Assembly (NCBI GenBank): GCA_016935555.1
Contig: JAFGQR010000097.1
Coordinates: 1-49,294 of the forward strand
DNA length: 49,294 bases
Direction: 5' to 3'
Source: Verrucomicrobiota bacterium
Lineage (GTDB): Bacteria > Verrucomicrobiota > Verrucomicrobiia > Limisphaerales > JAFGQR01
The notes beneath the pieces are model-generated. The model was not told the origin of the DNA. It worked only from the letters and a program-made list of their open reading frames with translations, and searched no databases. A program made the translations under genes and the position numbers. Shown here piece after piece: positions 1 to 7,898 of the stretch (positions within the stretch are counted from its first letter, which is position 1; each line of letters starts with the position of its first letter).

Positions 1-534
1 GCTGCGGGCGGTTATGTCTCGGGTGATTCCGGCAGCGCGGGGGCCGTTCGAACCGCCGGAGGCGGCGGCCGGGTGGCTTGGGACACGGACAGCGGCGAGG
101 GCGTTGTCGGCAAAACCCGGACTGGCGATATCTATGCCAGCAATGGCGACACCGTGTATAAGAAGAACGAGAACGGTACGTGGTCGCAGAACTCGGGCAG
201 TGGTTGGGAGAGCGCGTCGAAGCCGCAACCCGCCGCCGCCAGCCCACAAGCCGCCAGCACCTCCGCCGGCAGCCCCGGCGCGAGCCGTCAGGCGCAGCCC
301 AGTTCCACCTCGCAGCCGCGCGCGACCCCCCGTGCGGCCCCCCCGAGCACCTCGACGGCTTCCAGCAGGTGGAGTCAAAACAAGAGCAGCATGGACTCGC
401 AGGCCCAGGCGCGCCAGTACGGCAACCAGCAGGCCCAGCGCACCAGCCAGTATCAATCCTCCAGCTCGCGGTCACGATCGGCTGCTTCAAGTTTTTCGGG
501 CGGCGGGCGTTCAGGCGGCGGCCGTAGGCGGTGA
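1..534 (+). CDS. C-terminal part of a low-complexity secreted/surface protein (5' truncated)
   Basis: The reading frame is open from the first base of the window, so this is the end of a longer gene; the 177 visible codons finish at a TGA. A GTG at 73 is in frame, but Gly-rich coding sequence continues upstream of it, so it is not taken as the start. The visible part has a Gly-rich stretch, then short units of the kind GDIYASNGDTVYKK and NGTWSQNSGSGW, then a Ser/Ala/Pro/Gln-rich tail ending in RSGGGRRR. Proteins with this plan (repeated units with Tyr/Trp, disordered tail) are, from memory, common exported proteins of unknown function in Verrucomicrobia and Planctomycetes. No catalytic domain is visible. 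Function unknown. Confidence 0.6.
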   Translation, partial: AAGGYVSGDSGSAGAVRTAGGGGRVAWDTDSGEGVVGKTRTGDIYASNGDTVYKKNENGTWSQNSGSGWESASKPQPAAASPQAASTSAGSPGASRQAQPSSTSQPRATPRAAPPSTSTASSRWSQNKSSMDSQAQARQYGNQQAQRTSQYQSSSSRSRSAASSFSGGGRSGGGRRR

Positions 535-554
535 TCTGCGAGCACAAGCAACGC

Positions 555-657
555 AGCCAGTAGCCGGTAGCCAGTGATCAGTAATCAGTAATCAGTGATC
601 AGTAATCAGTAATCAGTGATCAGTAGTTAGTAGCCAGTCGCCAGTAGCCAGTAACCA
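555..657. repeat. Degenerate tandem repeat, AGTAATC/AGTGATC/AGTAGCC units
   Basis: The gap between the first two genes is filled by imperfect head-to-tail heptamers (CAGTGAT, CAGTAAT, CAGTAGC). No gene or clear promoter is visible in it. It is one of several short tandem repeats in gaps of this window (see 13100, 35262 and 49093). Confidence 0.8.
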
Positions 658-668
658 CGCAAAACATC

Positions 669-1364
669 ATGAAAGTATCGTTTAAATATCTCACTCAGAC
701 CGTCCTGCTGATCCTCCCGCTCAGCTTGGCTCTCGCTCAACAACCCACCGTGCAGGAACGGGTCGTGGCCCTGAAAGCCTCGCTCGCGGCCAGCCAGGCC
801 ATCCTCAAGCAATACGAATGGGTCGAAACCACCATCGTCAGTCTCAAGGGCGACGAGAAATCCCGCAAGCAGGAACGCTGTTACTACGGCGCGGATGGCA
901 AGGTTCAAAAAGTACTCTTGTCGCAAACGGCTCCCCCGCCCAAAAAACGCGGTCCCTTTCGCCGCAAGATTGCCGAGGCCAAGCAGGAGGAGTTGACCGA
1001 CTACATGAAGGAGGCCGTGGCCTTGGTGAAGCTGTACATGCCGCCGCAGCCGACCCTCATTCAGAGAGCGAAGGATGCCGGCAAGGTCTCCCTTTCGCCC
1101 CAGCCCGGGCAGCAGGCGCGGTTGGTCTTCGCCGACTACCTAAAGAGCCGCGACAGCCTGACGTTGGCTGTCGATCTGGCAAGCAACCGACCGGTCGCGG
1201 CCAAAGTATTCACGTACCTCGACTCGCAGAAGGAGCCCGTGACCCTGGACGTCCGCTTCGGCACGCTCAACAACAACGCAACCTATGCTGCCACCACGGT
1301 TCTGGATGCCAAGGGCAAGGATTTGAGGGTGACCGTGGAGAATGCGGGCTACCGCCCCATGTAG
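669..1364 (+). CDS. Secreted LolA-like protein of unknown function
   Basis: A 231-residue protein with a classical signal peptide (MKVSFKYLTQ, a hydrophobic core, cleavage near ALA-QQ at residue 23). The mature part has an N-terminal helix (residues 25-50), a segment like EWVETTIVSLKGDEKSR, a basic Pro-rich loop near 95-105, and alternating strands to the end (DSLTLAVDLASNRPVAAKV, VTLDVRFGTL). The strand pattern and size recall LolA/LolB-type periplasmic folds that bind lipid or hydrophobic molecules, but no signature residue proves it. From memory, similar proteins sit beside arylsulfatases in several phyla. It opens a plus-strand series with the porin-like protein and sulfatase downstream (39 bp to the next gene). 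No good Shine-Dalgarno precedes the ATG. Function inferred only from context. Confidence 0.6.
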   Translation: MKVSFKYLTQTVLLILPLSLALAQQPTVQERVVALKASLAASQAILKQYEWVETTIVSLKGDEKSRKQERCYYGADGKVQKVLLSQTAPPPKKRGPFRRKIAEAKQEELTDYMKEAVALVKLYMPPQPTLIQRAKDAGKVSLSPQPGQQARLVFADYLKSRDSLTLAVDLASNRPVAAKVFTYLDSQKEPVTLDVRFGTLNNNATYAATTVLDAKGKDLRVTVENAGYRPM

Positions 1365-1403
1365 AGGTCAAATCCCATCACCATCAAACCAAATCCAGAA
1401 ACC

Positions 1404-2312
1404 ATGACATCAGTCACAATCGTTTTCTCCCGACTGTTCATGGCCGCAGCACTGGCGGTGCCGCCAGCTCATCTTTGTGCCGCCCTGGGCCAAAGCGGGC
1501 ATGCCCCGGGGCGTTCCGTCATCCTTGCGCCGGCTGACGTGGCTTCCTCCGGCGCCGGTGGCGCCGGAGCGGACGACGAAAAGGCCAAAGCCGCCGAACT
1601 CGCCAAGAAGCTCTCCAATCCCATCGCCACCCTCATCAGCCTCCCGCTGCAAAACAACTTCGACTGGGGCGGCGGGCCGAATGACGACGGCTTCAGATAT
1701 ACGCTGGCTGTGCAACCGGTGATTCCGTTTTCGCTCCACGAGGATTGGAACGTCATCTCGCGCACGATTGTGCCCTATGTGTATCAGGAAAACGTCATTA
1801 ACACTTCCAGCCAGTCGGGCCTGGCGGACACCGTCCAGAGCCTGTTCTTCTCGCCGGTGAGCCCGACGAAGGGCGGTTGGATTTGGGGTGCGGGACCGGT
1901 GTTGCAGATCCCGACCGCCACCGACGATTTACTCGGCGAAGAAAAGTGGGGTGCCGGGCCGACGGGTGTGATTTTGAAACAGCAGGGACCGTGGAGTTAT
2001 GGCGTGCTTGCAAATCACATCTGGTCCTTTGCCGGTGAAGGCAGCCGGGCGGATGTCAACCGGACCTTCCTCCAGCCGTTCGTGTCCTACACCACCAAGA
2101 CCTTTACCACCTTCGGGGCGAACACGGAGTCCTCTTATGACTGGGATCGTGCACAATGGAGCGTGCCCATCAACGCGTCGGTGCAGCAGTTGTTGAAGAT
2201 TGGCAAACAGCCCGTCGCCTTCCAATTGGGCGGGCGTTACTACGCCGAAGGTCCGAGCGGCGGGCCTGAGTGGGGCCTGCGGTTCCAAGTCACCCTTCTC
2301 TTCCCGAAATGA
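1404..2312 (+). CDS. Outer-membrane transporter-like protein (SphA/phenol MetA_deg-like)
   Basis: 302 residues with a signal peptide (to about residue 26) and an Ala/Lys/Asp-rich linker. The rest is built of alternating amphipathic strands (FRYTLAVQPVIPFSL, WSYGVLANHIWSF, FLQPFVSYTTKTFTTFGAN) ending in a strand with a terminal LLFPK, as expected of an outer-membrane beta-barrel. LSNPIATLISLPLQNNFDWG and the WGAGPV and GWIWGAGPVLQIPTATDD stretches are typical of a family often annotated as transporter or, misleadingly, neuromedin U, found next to sulfatases. The likely role is passage of a hydrophobic or aromatic substrate across the outer membrane. It is followed after about 100 bp by the sulfatase, and a second barrel-type protein lies on the far side of the sulfatase. 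Confidence 0.65.
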   Translation: MTSVTIVFSRLFMAAALAVPPAHLCAALGQSGHAPGRSVILAPADVASSGAGGAGADDEKAKAAELAKKLSNPIATLISLPLQNNFDWGGGPNDDGFRYTLAVQPVIPFSLHEDWNVISRTIVPYVYQENVINTSSQSGLADTVQSLFFSPVSPTKGGWIWGAGPVLQIPTATDDLLGEEKWGAGPTGVILKQQGPWSYGVLANHIWSFAGEGSRADVNRTFLQPFVSYTTKTFTTFGANTESSYDWDRAQWSVPINASVQQLLKIGKQPVAFQLGGRYYAEGPSGGPEWGLRFQVTLLFPK

Positions 2313-2410
2313 AGAACCGAATTTCACAGTGAGCAAACAGTGATCACAGAGAAGCAGAAAGAGATATCATTTCCCGGGTTCCCTCCGGTTCACCTTTGAA
2401 AGGCATGACC

Positions 2411-4219
2411 ATGAAAATCACCTATAAACAAAACCTGAAGATCGCCGCCGCCGTAGTGGGCGGGCTCGCTTTGACTGCCACCGGCGCACAGGCCGCCAGC
2501 CCGGCCGCCGAGGGCAAACGGCCGAACATCGTCATCATCCTCGGCGATGATCTCGGCTTTTCCGACTTGGGCGCCTTTGGTGGCGAAATCAGGACCCCGA
2601 ACCTGGATGGGCTGGCCAAAGCCGGGGTGCGCTGCACCCAGTTCTACACGAGCGCCAGTTGTTCGCCCACGCGCTCGATGCTGCTGAGCGGCGTGGATAC
2701 GCACCTGAACGGTCTGGGTGCCATGGACGAGTGGGCGGCACCCAACCAGTGGGGCGTGGACGGCTACGAAGGCGACCTCAACAAGCGCGTCACGACCCTG
2801 CCGCAGGTGCTCAAGGACGCCGGCTACCACACTTACATGGTTGGCAAATGGCACATGGGCAAAAAACCTGATCACATCCCCGCCGCGCGCGGATTCGAAC
2901 GCGACTTCTCGCTGCTCGACGGCGCGGGCAGCTATTGGGACATGTGGAGTTTCACCGCCGCCAATCCGAAATCCACCTTCACCGAAGATGGACGCTACCT
3001 GAAGAAACTCCCCAAGGATTACTACGCCACCAAGACCTACACCGATAAGGTCATCAGCTTCATTGAGGAGGGGCGGAAAGACGGCAAACCGTTCTTTGCC
3101 TTCGTTTCGCACCAGGCCCCTCACGACCCGTTCCATCTGCCGCGCGACTGGCGCAACCGCCACGTGGGCGAATACGACAAGGGCTGGGACGCGGTGCGCA
3201 AGGAACGGCTGCAGCGCCAGATTGAAATGGGCCTCGTGCCCAAAGGCACGGAACTGGCCGAGCGCATGTGGTTCATCCCCGATGCCACTCTGCTGGCGCC
3301 CGCGGCACGAGCCATCATGGGCAAGAAGATGGAACTGTACGCCGGGATGGTGGAGAACATGGATCACCACGTCGGGCGGCTGATCAACTATCTGAAGAAG
3401 ATCGGCGAGTACGACAACACGATTTTCATCGTGTTTGGCGACAACGGGGCGGAAGGAACCGACCTCTTCAAGATGGTCGCGGGCATGCCCGGCACGCGCA
3501 ATTTTCTCTTCGCCTCCATGCAGTGGTCGCAAAACCATCCCAACGCTTGGGGCGATCCCCATACTTACGTCGGCTACGGTCCGATGTGGGCGCAGGTTTC
3601 AATGACGCCGTTCAGCCATTACAAGGGTCTCATGGGCGAGGGCGGCATCCGCAACGGCCTCATCGTCAGCGGCCCCATCGTGAAGCAGGCACCGGGCACC
3701 ATCAGCCGCAGCATCATGCACGTGGCGGACATCATGCCCACGCTGCTCGAAGTGGCCGGCGCCAGTTATCCCAAGACGATCAACGGTCACGAACCGCCGC
3801 CGTTGATCGGCAAGTCCTGGGTCAAGACGCTGGCGGGTGAAGCGGAGTCGCCCCGTTCCGGACAGGACTACCTGGCGTGGGAGATTTTCGGCAATCGCGC
3901 CGTCCGACAGGGCGACTGGAAGTTGCGTTGGCAATACAAACCCTATGGCACGGAGGAATGGGAGCTTTTCAATCTCGCGACCGATGTGGCCGAGCGCCAT
4001 GATCTGACCGCCCAGCATCCCGAGAAGGTCAAGGCGCTCTTGGCGCTCTGGGACGACTATGTCCGGGCCAACAACGTGATCCTGCCCAGCCGCGTCTTGT
4101 GGGAGGGACAGGCGAAACAACTGCCGGACCGGTATCCGGTGGTGGACGGTTACCCGCCGCTCCTCTATCAGAAGCAGTTCATCCCTCCCCCCGACATGCT
4201 GGCTGACCCGAAGCCGTGA
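2411..4219 (+). CDS. Exported sulfatase (arylsulfatase family, Cys-type formylglycine)
   Basis: Hydrolyses sulfate esters, probably in the periplasm. The 602-residue protein has a signal peptide (MKITYKQNLKIAAAVVGG, cut after AQA), then PNIVIILGDDLGF with the metal-binding Asp pair at 46-47, and the sulfatase signature SACSPTRSMLLSG. Cys84 and Arg88 fit C-x-P-x-R, where Cys is converted to formylglycine. GKWHMG (Lys146, His148), SHQAPHDP (His234) and FGDNGAEG (Asp344, Asn345) supply the remaining active-site residues; the C-terminal part (RQGDWKLRW...WELFNLATD) is the usual sulfatase tail. I chose ATG 2411 because AAAGG lies 7 bases upstream; ATG 2405 and TTG 2396 are in frame but too close to, or upstream of, that site. 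No formylglycine-generating enzyme is present in the window. Substrate unknown. Confidence 0.93.
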   Translation: MKITYKQNLKIAAAVVGGLALTATGAQAASPAAEGKRPNIVIILGDDLGFSDLGAFGGEIRTPNLDGLAKAGVRCTQFYTSASCSPTRSMLLSGVDTHLNGLGAMDEWAAPNQWGVDGYEGDLNKRVTTLPQVLKDAGYHTYMVGKWHMGKKPDHIPAARGFERDFSLLDGAGSYWDMWSFTAANPKSTFTEDGRYLKKLPKDYYATKTYTDKVISFIEEGRKDGKPFFAFVSHQAPHDPFHLPRDWRNRHVGEYDKGWDAVRKERLQRQIEMGLVPKGTELAERMWFIPDATLLAPAARAIMGKKMELYAGMVENMDHHVGRLINYLKKIGEYDNTIFIVFGDNGAEGTDLFKMVAGMPGTRNFLFASMQWSQNHPNAWGDPHTYVGYGPMWAQVSMTPFSHYKGLMGEGGIRNGLIVSGPIVKQAPGTISRSIMHVADIMPTLLEVAGASYPKTINGHEPPPLIGKSWVKTLAGEAESPRSGQDYLAWEIFGNRAVRQGDWKLRWQYKPYGTEEWELFNLATDVAERHDLTAQHPEKVKALLALWDDYVRANNVILPSRVLWEGQAKQLPDRYPVVDGYPPLLYQKQFIPPPDMLADPKP

Positions 4220-4266
4220 TCGCACCCAAAACCAAATTGAACGCAATTCAACAAACTACCAATGTC

Positions 4267-5298
4267 ATGAAGACAGGAACCAAACCACGCCGCGAAGGGG
4301 GTCGCATCCCGTCCATTTCGCAATCACGCCGGCTCGCCACCGCGATCCTCGCTCTGACGATCCTCGGCCCAATAATCGCGCCCGCGCAAATTCCGCCGCG
4401 CTTCTATTGGAAGAGCCTCGCCGGCGCCAATGCCGTGCCGGTAATTTTCCAATCGTTGAGCGGCAATGCCAATCCCATTGACCCGGCATTCGTCGTCTCA
4501 CCCAACAGTTCTGTGGATGCGACCGTCGCCATCGCCGGATACGCGAAAATGCTGCCCGTCTTCAACCGCACGCTTACGCTCGCCGTGCTGGAGCCGATGG
4601 GCCGAATTTCCGGTGAAACCACGGTCGCTGGTAAGCTCTACAACCAAGACGCCACGGGGTTCGGAGATCCCATGGTGGAAGTGGGCCTCAACCTCATCGG
4701 ACCCAAAGCGATCCGAAGCATCCCCGACCTGGTGCGTTACGAGCCGAAACTCTCGCTCGACCTCATCGTGGATGTCGCGTTCCCCATCGGCGAATATGAC
4801 AACGACCAAGCGCTGAACCTCGGCCAGAACCGCTGGTATGGCCGGGTGGGAGCGCCCATCGTCTGGCAGATTGGCCCGTGGGTGCCCGGCCGGCGCACCA
4901 CCCTGGAGCTGCTTCCCTCCGTCTGGTTCTTCAGTGACAACAACGACTACTACGCGGGCCAGCAGACGGGCCAGACGTTGAGCACGGATCCCATGTTCCA
5001 ACTGGAAGCGCATCTGACCCGCGATTTCACGGAACATTTTTGGGGTTCTTTGGATTCGACCTACATGGCGGGCGGCAAGTGGAGCGTAAATGGAGTCGGC
5101 GGCGATTCGCTGAACAATCTGGGCGTCGGCCTCACCCTCGGCTACCAGATCAACGACAACATCTCCCTCACCGCCGGCTACATGGCGACGGTCAACGACA
5201 GTGACCCCGGCGATCTCCGGATGGACGGCTTTCGAATCTCCTTTACTTATGGCTGGCACAAGATCGTGGAGGGACAGAAGCGCCTGAAAAGCGAGTAA
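4267..5298 (+). CDS. Outer-membrane transporter-like protein (phenol MetA_deg-like), second copy
   Basis: 343 residues from ATG 4267; a GTG at 4216 would overlap the sulfatase stop and add a non-signal leader, so the internal ATG before MKTGTKPRREGGR is preferred. A signal-like hydrophobic stretch lies at about residues 23-40 (LATAILALTILGPIIAPAQ). The mature part is all alternating strands: VFNRTLTLAVLEPMG, GDPMVEVGLNLIGPK, SLDLIVDVAFPIGEYDN, TTLELLPSVWFFSDNNDYY, NDNISLTAGYMATVN, ending RISFTYGWHKI. This is the layout of the MetA phenol-degradation/SphA-like outer-membrane family. It starts 47 bp after the sulfatase, and so is likely co-transcribed and serves the same substrate. It is not a close copy of the protein at 1404. 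Confidence 0.7.
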   Translation: MKTGTKPRREGGRIPSISQSRRLATAILALTILGPIIAPAQIPPRFYWKSLAGANAVPVIFQSLSGNANPIDPAFVVSPNSSVDATVAIAGYAKMLPVFNRTLTLAVLEPMGRISGETTVAGKLYNQDATGFGDPMVEVGLNLIGPKAIRSIPDLVRYEPKLSLDLIVDVAFPIGEYDNDQALNLGQNRWYGRVGAPIVWQIGPWVPGRRTTLELLPSVWFFSDNNDYYAGQQTGQTLSTDPMFQLEAHLTRDFTEHFWGSLDSTYMAGGKWSVNGVGGDSLNNLGVGLTLGYQINDNISLTAGYMATVNDSDPGDLRMDGFRISFTYGWHKIVEGQKRLKSE

Positions 5299-5346
5299 TG
5301 ACCGGCACCGGCAACACTCAGCGCCGAAAACACCATAAATTGAATC

Positions 5347-5858
5347 ATGAAAACCACATACAAACAATTGCTCACCGGGCGCAGCCATCATTCCGCCGGC
5401 ATGGGCAACATCACCGAGATCGCCAGCGGCGCGCCGGGCTACAGTTCCGTGCTGCCCAATTCCATGTCGGCACGCTCAAGTGTTGCTACAACGTCGCAGG
5501 CGTGAACCACTACTGCGTCGAGTCTGCCAGCGCACTCCCGGCGGGCCAGCGCCAGGTGCGCATGGAGTTCGCCTACGCTGGTGGTGGTCTGGGCAAGGGG
5601 GGCAAGGTCACCCTGTTCGTGGATGGCAAATCGGTGGGCAAAGGCCCCATCGGCATGACTCAGGCAATGATCTTCTCCGCCGCCGATGGCTTCGATGTGG
5701 GTGAGGATTCCGGTGCCCCGGTATCGCCCGACTACGGTCCCGTTGGCAATGGCTTCAACGGCGAGATCAAGGGCGTGCAGCTCTCGATCGCGGATGACCC
5801 GAACAACCACACGGTCAATCCCGAGGACGCCATCAAGGCGGCCATGGGCCGGCAGTAA
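5347..5858 (+). pseudogene. Arylsulfatase (AtsA type) remnant with two internal deletions and a frame change
   Basis: Two frames carry pieces of one large (usually about 750-residue) arylsulfatase. From ATG 5347 one frame reads MKTTYKQ, close to the neighbouring sulfatase N-terminus, directly followed by LLTGRSHHSAGMGNITEIA and GAPGYSSVLPNSM; it stops at 5505. In AtsA-type enzymes LLTGR-x-HH lies just after the catalytic C-x-P-x-R, so the leader-to-active-site part, including the Cys, is missing. From about 5465 another frame carries the conserved C-terminal domain (GTLKCCYNVAGVNHYCVES, RQVRMEFAYAGGGLGKGG, FNGEIKGVQL, PEDAIKAAMGRQ), ending at TAA 5858. Roughly 500 residues between the pieces are absent. 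The catalytic core is lost, so this cannot be an active sulfatase. The junctions are about 5367 and about 5465. An assembly artefact cannot be excluded. Confidence 0.8.
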
Positions 5859-6128
5859 ACGCCGTTTCGTTTGTGAACCACGCCGGCCGCTCGCACGAGT
5901 GGCCCGCGAATTCACGCGGTTTCAAGCCGCAATACACCCACGAGGAATTCGTTGCCGCCGGGCAAAGCCAATTCAAAAGACTTCCGCCGGGCTGGAAGTT
6001 CCGGGTCAAGACGCTGGACCGGGATTTGAACGAGAAGCGGGAAGGCGGCATGGCCACGATCAATGGCGGACGAGCTTTTTTACGTGTATGACAAGACCGG
6101 GCCGGGCATGAGCGACTACAAACCGTAA
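5859..6128 (+). pseudogene. Remnant of a small conserved secreted protein, N-terminus lost and frameshifted
   Basis: Directly after the arylsulfatase stop, an open frame without a normal start reads VNHAGRSHEWPANSRGFKPQ, then YTHEEFVAAGQSQFKRLPPG and WKFRVKTLDRDL to about 6060, then runs into a TGA at 6089-6091. The continuation is in another frame from ATG 6063: MADELFYVYDKTGPGMSDYK and P, TAA at 6126-6128. Read together, the two parts make one continuous small protein, so there is a one-step frameshift near 6055-6065. The signal peptide and start expected of an exported protein are absent; only the in-frame GTG at 5873 could initiate. The family is not named here; from memory, similar small exported proteins sit near arylsulfatases. 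Probably not functional. Confidence 0.6.
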
Positions 6129-6137
6129 CACTCCCGC

Positions 6138-6731
6138 ATGACTCCCCGCCTCGCCATGTTACGTTCGCTTGCCTTGGTCTTGCTCGGACTCGGCCTGGTG
6201 TCCTGTTCCACCACCCGCAGCCGCGAGGACGCACCCGTCACCGCGGGGCCGGTGGACCTCAACCGCTACACCGGCCGTTGGTATGAAATCGCGCGGCTGC
6301 CGATGCGGTTCCAAAAGGCGAACGAGGCGGCCATCGCGGAATACGGCACCCATGCCGACGGCACGATCTCGGTGCATAACATCGCGATCCGTCCCGATGG
6401 TTCGCAGCGTGACATCCGGGGCTATGCGAAGGTGCTGAACCCTCCTGAAAACACCAAACTCACCGTGCGCTTCAAAACCTGGTTTGGACCGCTGATCCCC
6501 GTGCCGAAGGATGGCAACTATTGGATCCTTCACGTGGACGAGGATTATGAGGAAGCCATCGTCGGCACGCCAAACCGGAAGTGTCTCTGGCTGCTCGCCC
6601 GCACGCCCACCATTCCCGAGACACGCTACGCGGCGCTGGTCGCCCAGGCCGACCAACTCGGCTTTGACACCTCGCGCCTCCTGAGGGTTCCGCACCCACG
6701 GGGAATCACACTCCAAGAGACACCACCATGA
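6138..6731 (+). CDS. blc: Lipocalin lipoprotein (Blc-like)
   Basis: A 197-residue bacterial lipocalin, an outer-membrane-anchored eight-stranded barrel that binds fatty acids, lysophospholipids or other hydrophobic ligands. The lipobox LVSC is preceded by a hydrophobic stretch, so Cys (residue 23 from the first Met) should be lipidated; the residue after it is Ser, which favours outer-membrane sorting. The lipocalin signature GRWYEIARLPMRFQK follows (about residues 50-64), then VRFKTWFGPLIPVPKDGNYW and CLWLLARTPTI, both typical of Blc. ATG 6156 (MLRSLALVLL) is an equally good start and gives a tighter signal peptide. The 3' end overlaps the next gene by 4 bases, so the two are translationally coupled. 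Confidence 0.9.
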   Translation: MTPRLAMLRSLALVLLGLGLVSCSTTRSREDAPVTAGPVDLNRYTGRWYEIARLPMRFQKANEAAIAEYGTHADGTISVHNIAIRPDGSQRDIRGYAKVLNPPENTKLTVRFKTWFGPLIPVPKDGNYWILHVDEDYEEAIVGTPNRKCLWLLARTPTIPETRYAALVAQADQLGFDTSRLLRVPHPRGITLQETPP

Positions 6732-7819
6732 AGACACTCTCCAACAACCTCCTATTCGCCGTCCTGCTGCTGAGTGCGGCAGCTCTGTCCGGCTGCCATT
6801 CCATTGGCCCGCAGACCATTCCGCGCGACCGCTACGATTACAGCGGCTCCATCTCCGAATCCTGGAAGCGCCAGACGTTGCTCAACATCGTCAAACTGCG
6901 TTATCTCGACCTGCCGATTTTCGTCGATGTGGGGCAGATCGTGGCTGGCTATTCGATGGAAACCTCCGGCAACCTCGGCGGGCAACTCTCGTCGTCGGGT
7001 GCCATCCAGGGAAACAGCCTGGCCATCGGCGGCGCCGCCAGATTTACCGACCGGCCCACGATCACCTACATCCCACTCACGGGCGACAAGTTCGTCAAAG
7101 CGCTCATGACCCCCCTGTCGCCCGAAGCCGTGTTCTCGACCATCGAGTCCGGGTGGCCGGCGGATGCGATCCTGTTTGCCGCCGTTTCCCGCATCAACGG
7201 CCTGAAAAACCAGGAAGCGTCGGTGGCCGGCCTCTCGGAAGCCGAGCCGCGCTTCCTCCGGGCGCTACAGCTCTTGGGGCAGATTCAAGCCGCTGGCGCC
7301 ATGAGCCTGCGCGCCCGGAAAGATGCTCAGAAACACCAAACCACGTTGGTGACCATCCACAGCAGGAACATTCCGGAGCAGACGCTGGCCGATGCCCGCG
7401 AACTGCGGCAACTGCTGGGCCTTTCGCCCGACGCCACCGAATTCAAACTGGTCTCCGGTTCGCTGGCCGCGGATGATCGCGAACTGGCCATCAAGCCGCG
7501 CTCGATCCTGCATATTCTCGGCATCATGGCCGCCCAGGTGGAAATTCCCGCCGAGGACGTGGCCCGGGGACGGGCTGCGCCTGGAGTGATTGAGGCCAAT
7601 CTGCAAGGCGCATCCCCCGTCCGCCTGGCCCGGATCCTCAGCTCGAAACAGAAACCGGCCAATGCCTATGTGACGGTGGAGTACCGGGACCATTGGTTCT
7701 GGATCGAAGACGAGGATCTCAAATCCAAGCGCTCGTTCGCCTTCATGATGATGCTCTTCACCTTGACGGACAGCGGCGACAGGCAAGGCCTGCCGGTCCT
7801 CACCATTCCGACCCAGTGA
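6728..7819 (+). CDS. Conserved lipoprotein of unknown function
   Basis: 363 residues; ATG overlaps the lipocalin stop (ATGA). The signal peptide ends in the lipobox LSGC (Cys22), so this is a lipoprotein. The first part carries RYDYSGSISESWKRQTLLNI and VKLRYLDLPIFVDVGQIVAG, a well-conserved-looking block. A Ser/Gly-rich strand region follows, then a mixed alpha/beta part (ITYIPLTGDKFVKALMTPL, IESGWPADAILFAAV), and the end has VEYRDHWFWIEDEDLKSKRS and FAFMMMLFTL. I recognise this as a recurring lipoprotein of sulfatase-associated clusters but know of no function. Coupling to a lipocalin suggests an envelope lipid or hydrophobic ligand role (inference). Confidence 0.7.
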   Translation: MKTLSNNLLFAVLLLSAAALSGCHSIGPQTIPRDRYDYSGSISESWKRQTLLNIVKLRYLDLPIFVDVGQIVAGYSMETSGNLGGQLSSSGAIQGNSLAIGGAARFTDRPTITYIPLTGDKFVKALMTPLSPEAVFSTIESGWPADAILFAAVSRINGLKNQEASVAGLSEAEPRFLRALQLLGQIQAAGAMSLRARKDAQKHQTTLVTIHSRNIPEQTLADARELRQLLGLSPDATEFKLVSGSLAADDRELAIKPRSILHILGIMAAQVEIPAEDVARGRAAPGVIEANLQGASPVRLARILSSKQKPANAYVTVEYRDHWFWIEDEDLKSKRSFAFMMMLFTLTDSGDRQGLPVLTIPTQ

Positions 7820-7898
7820 GCGATGAGCAAACCGCGGTGACGCTTCGAAGCATTGGCGCAACCCACAACACTCCTATCGCACGCACGCCAACCAGATC

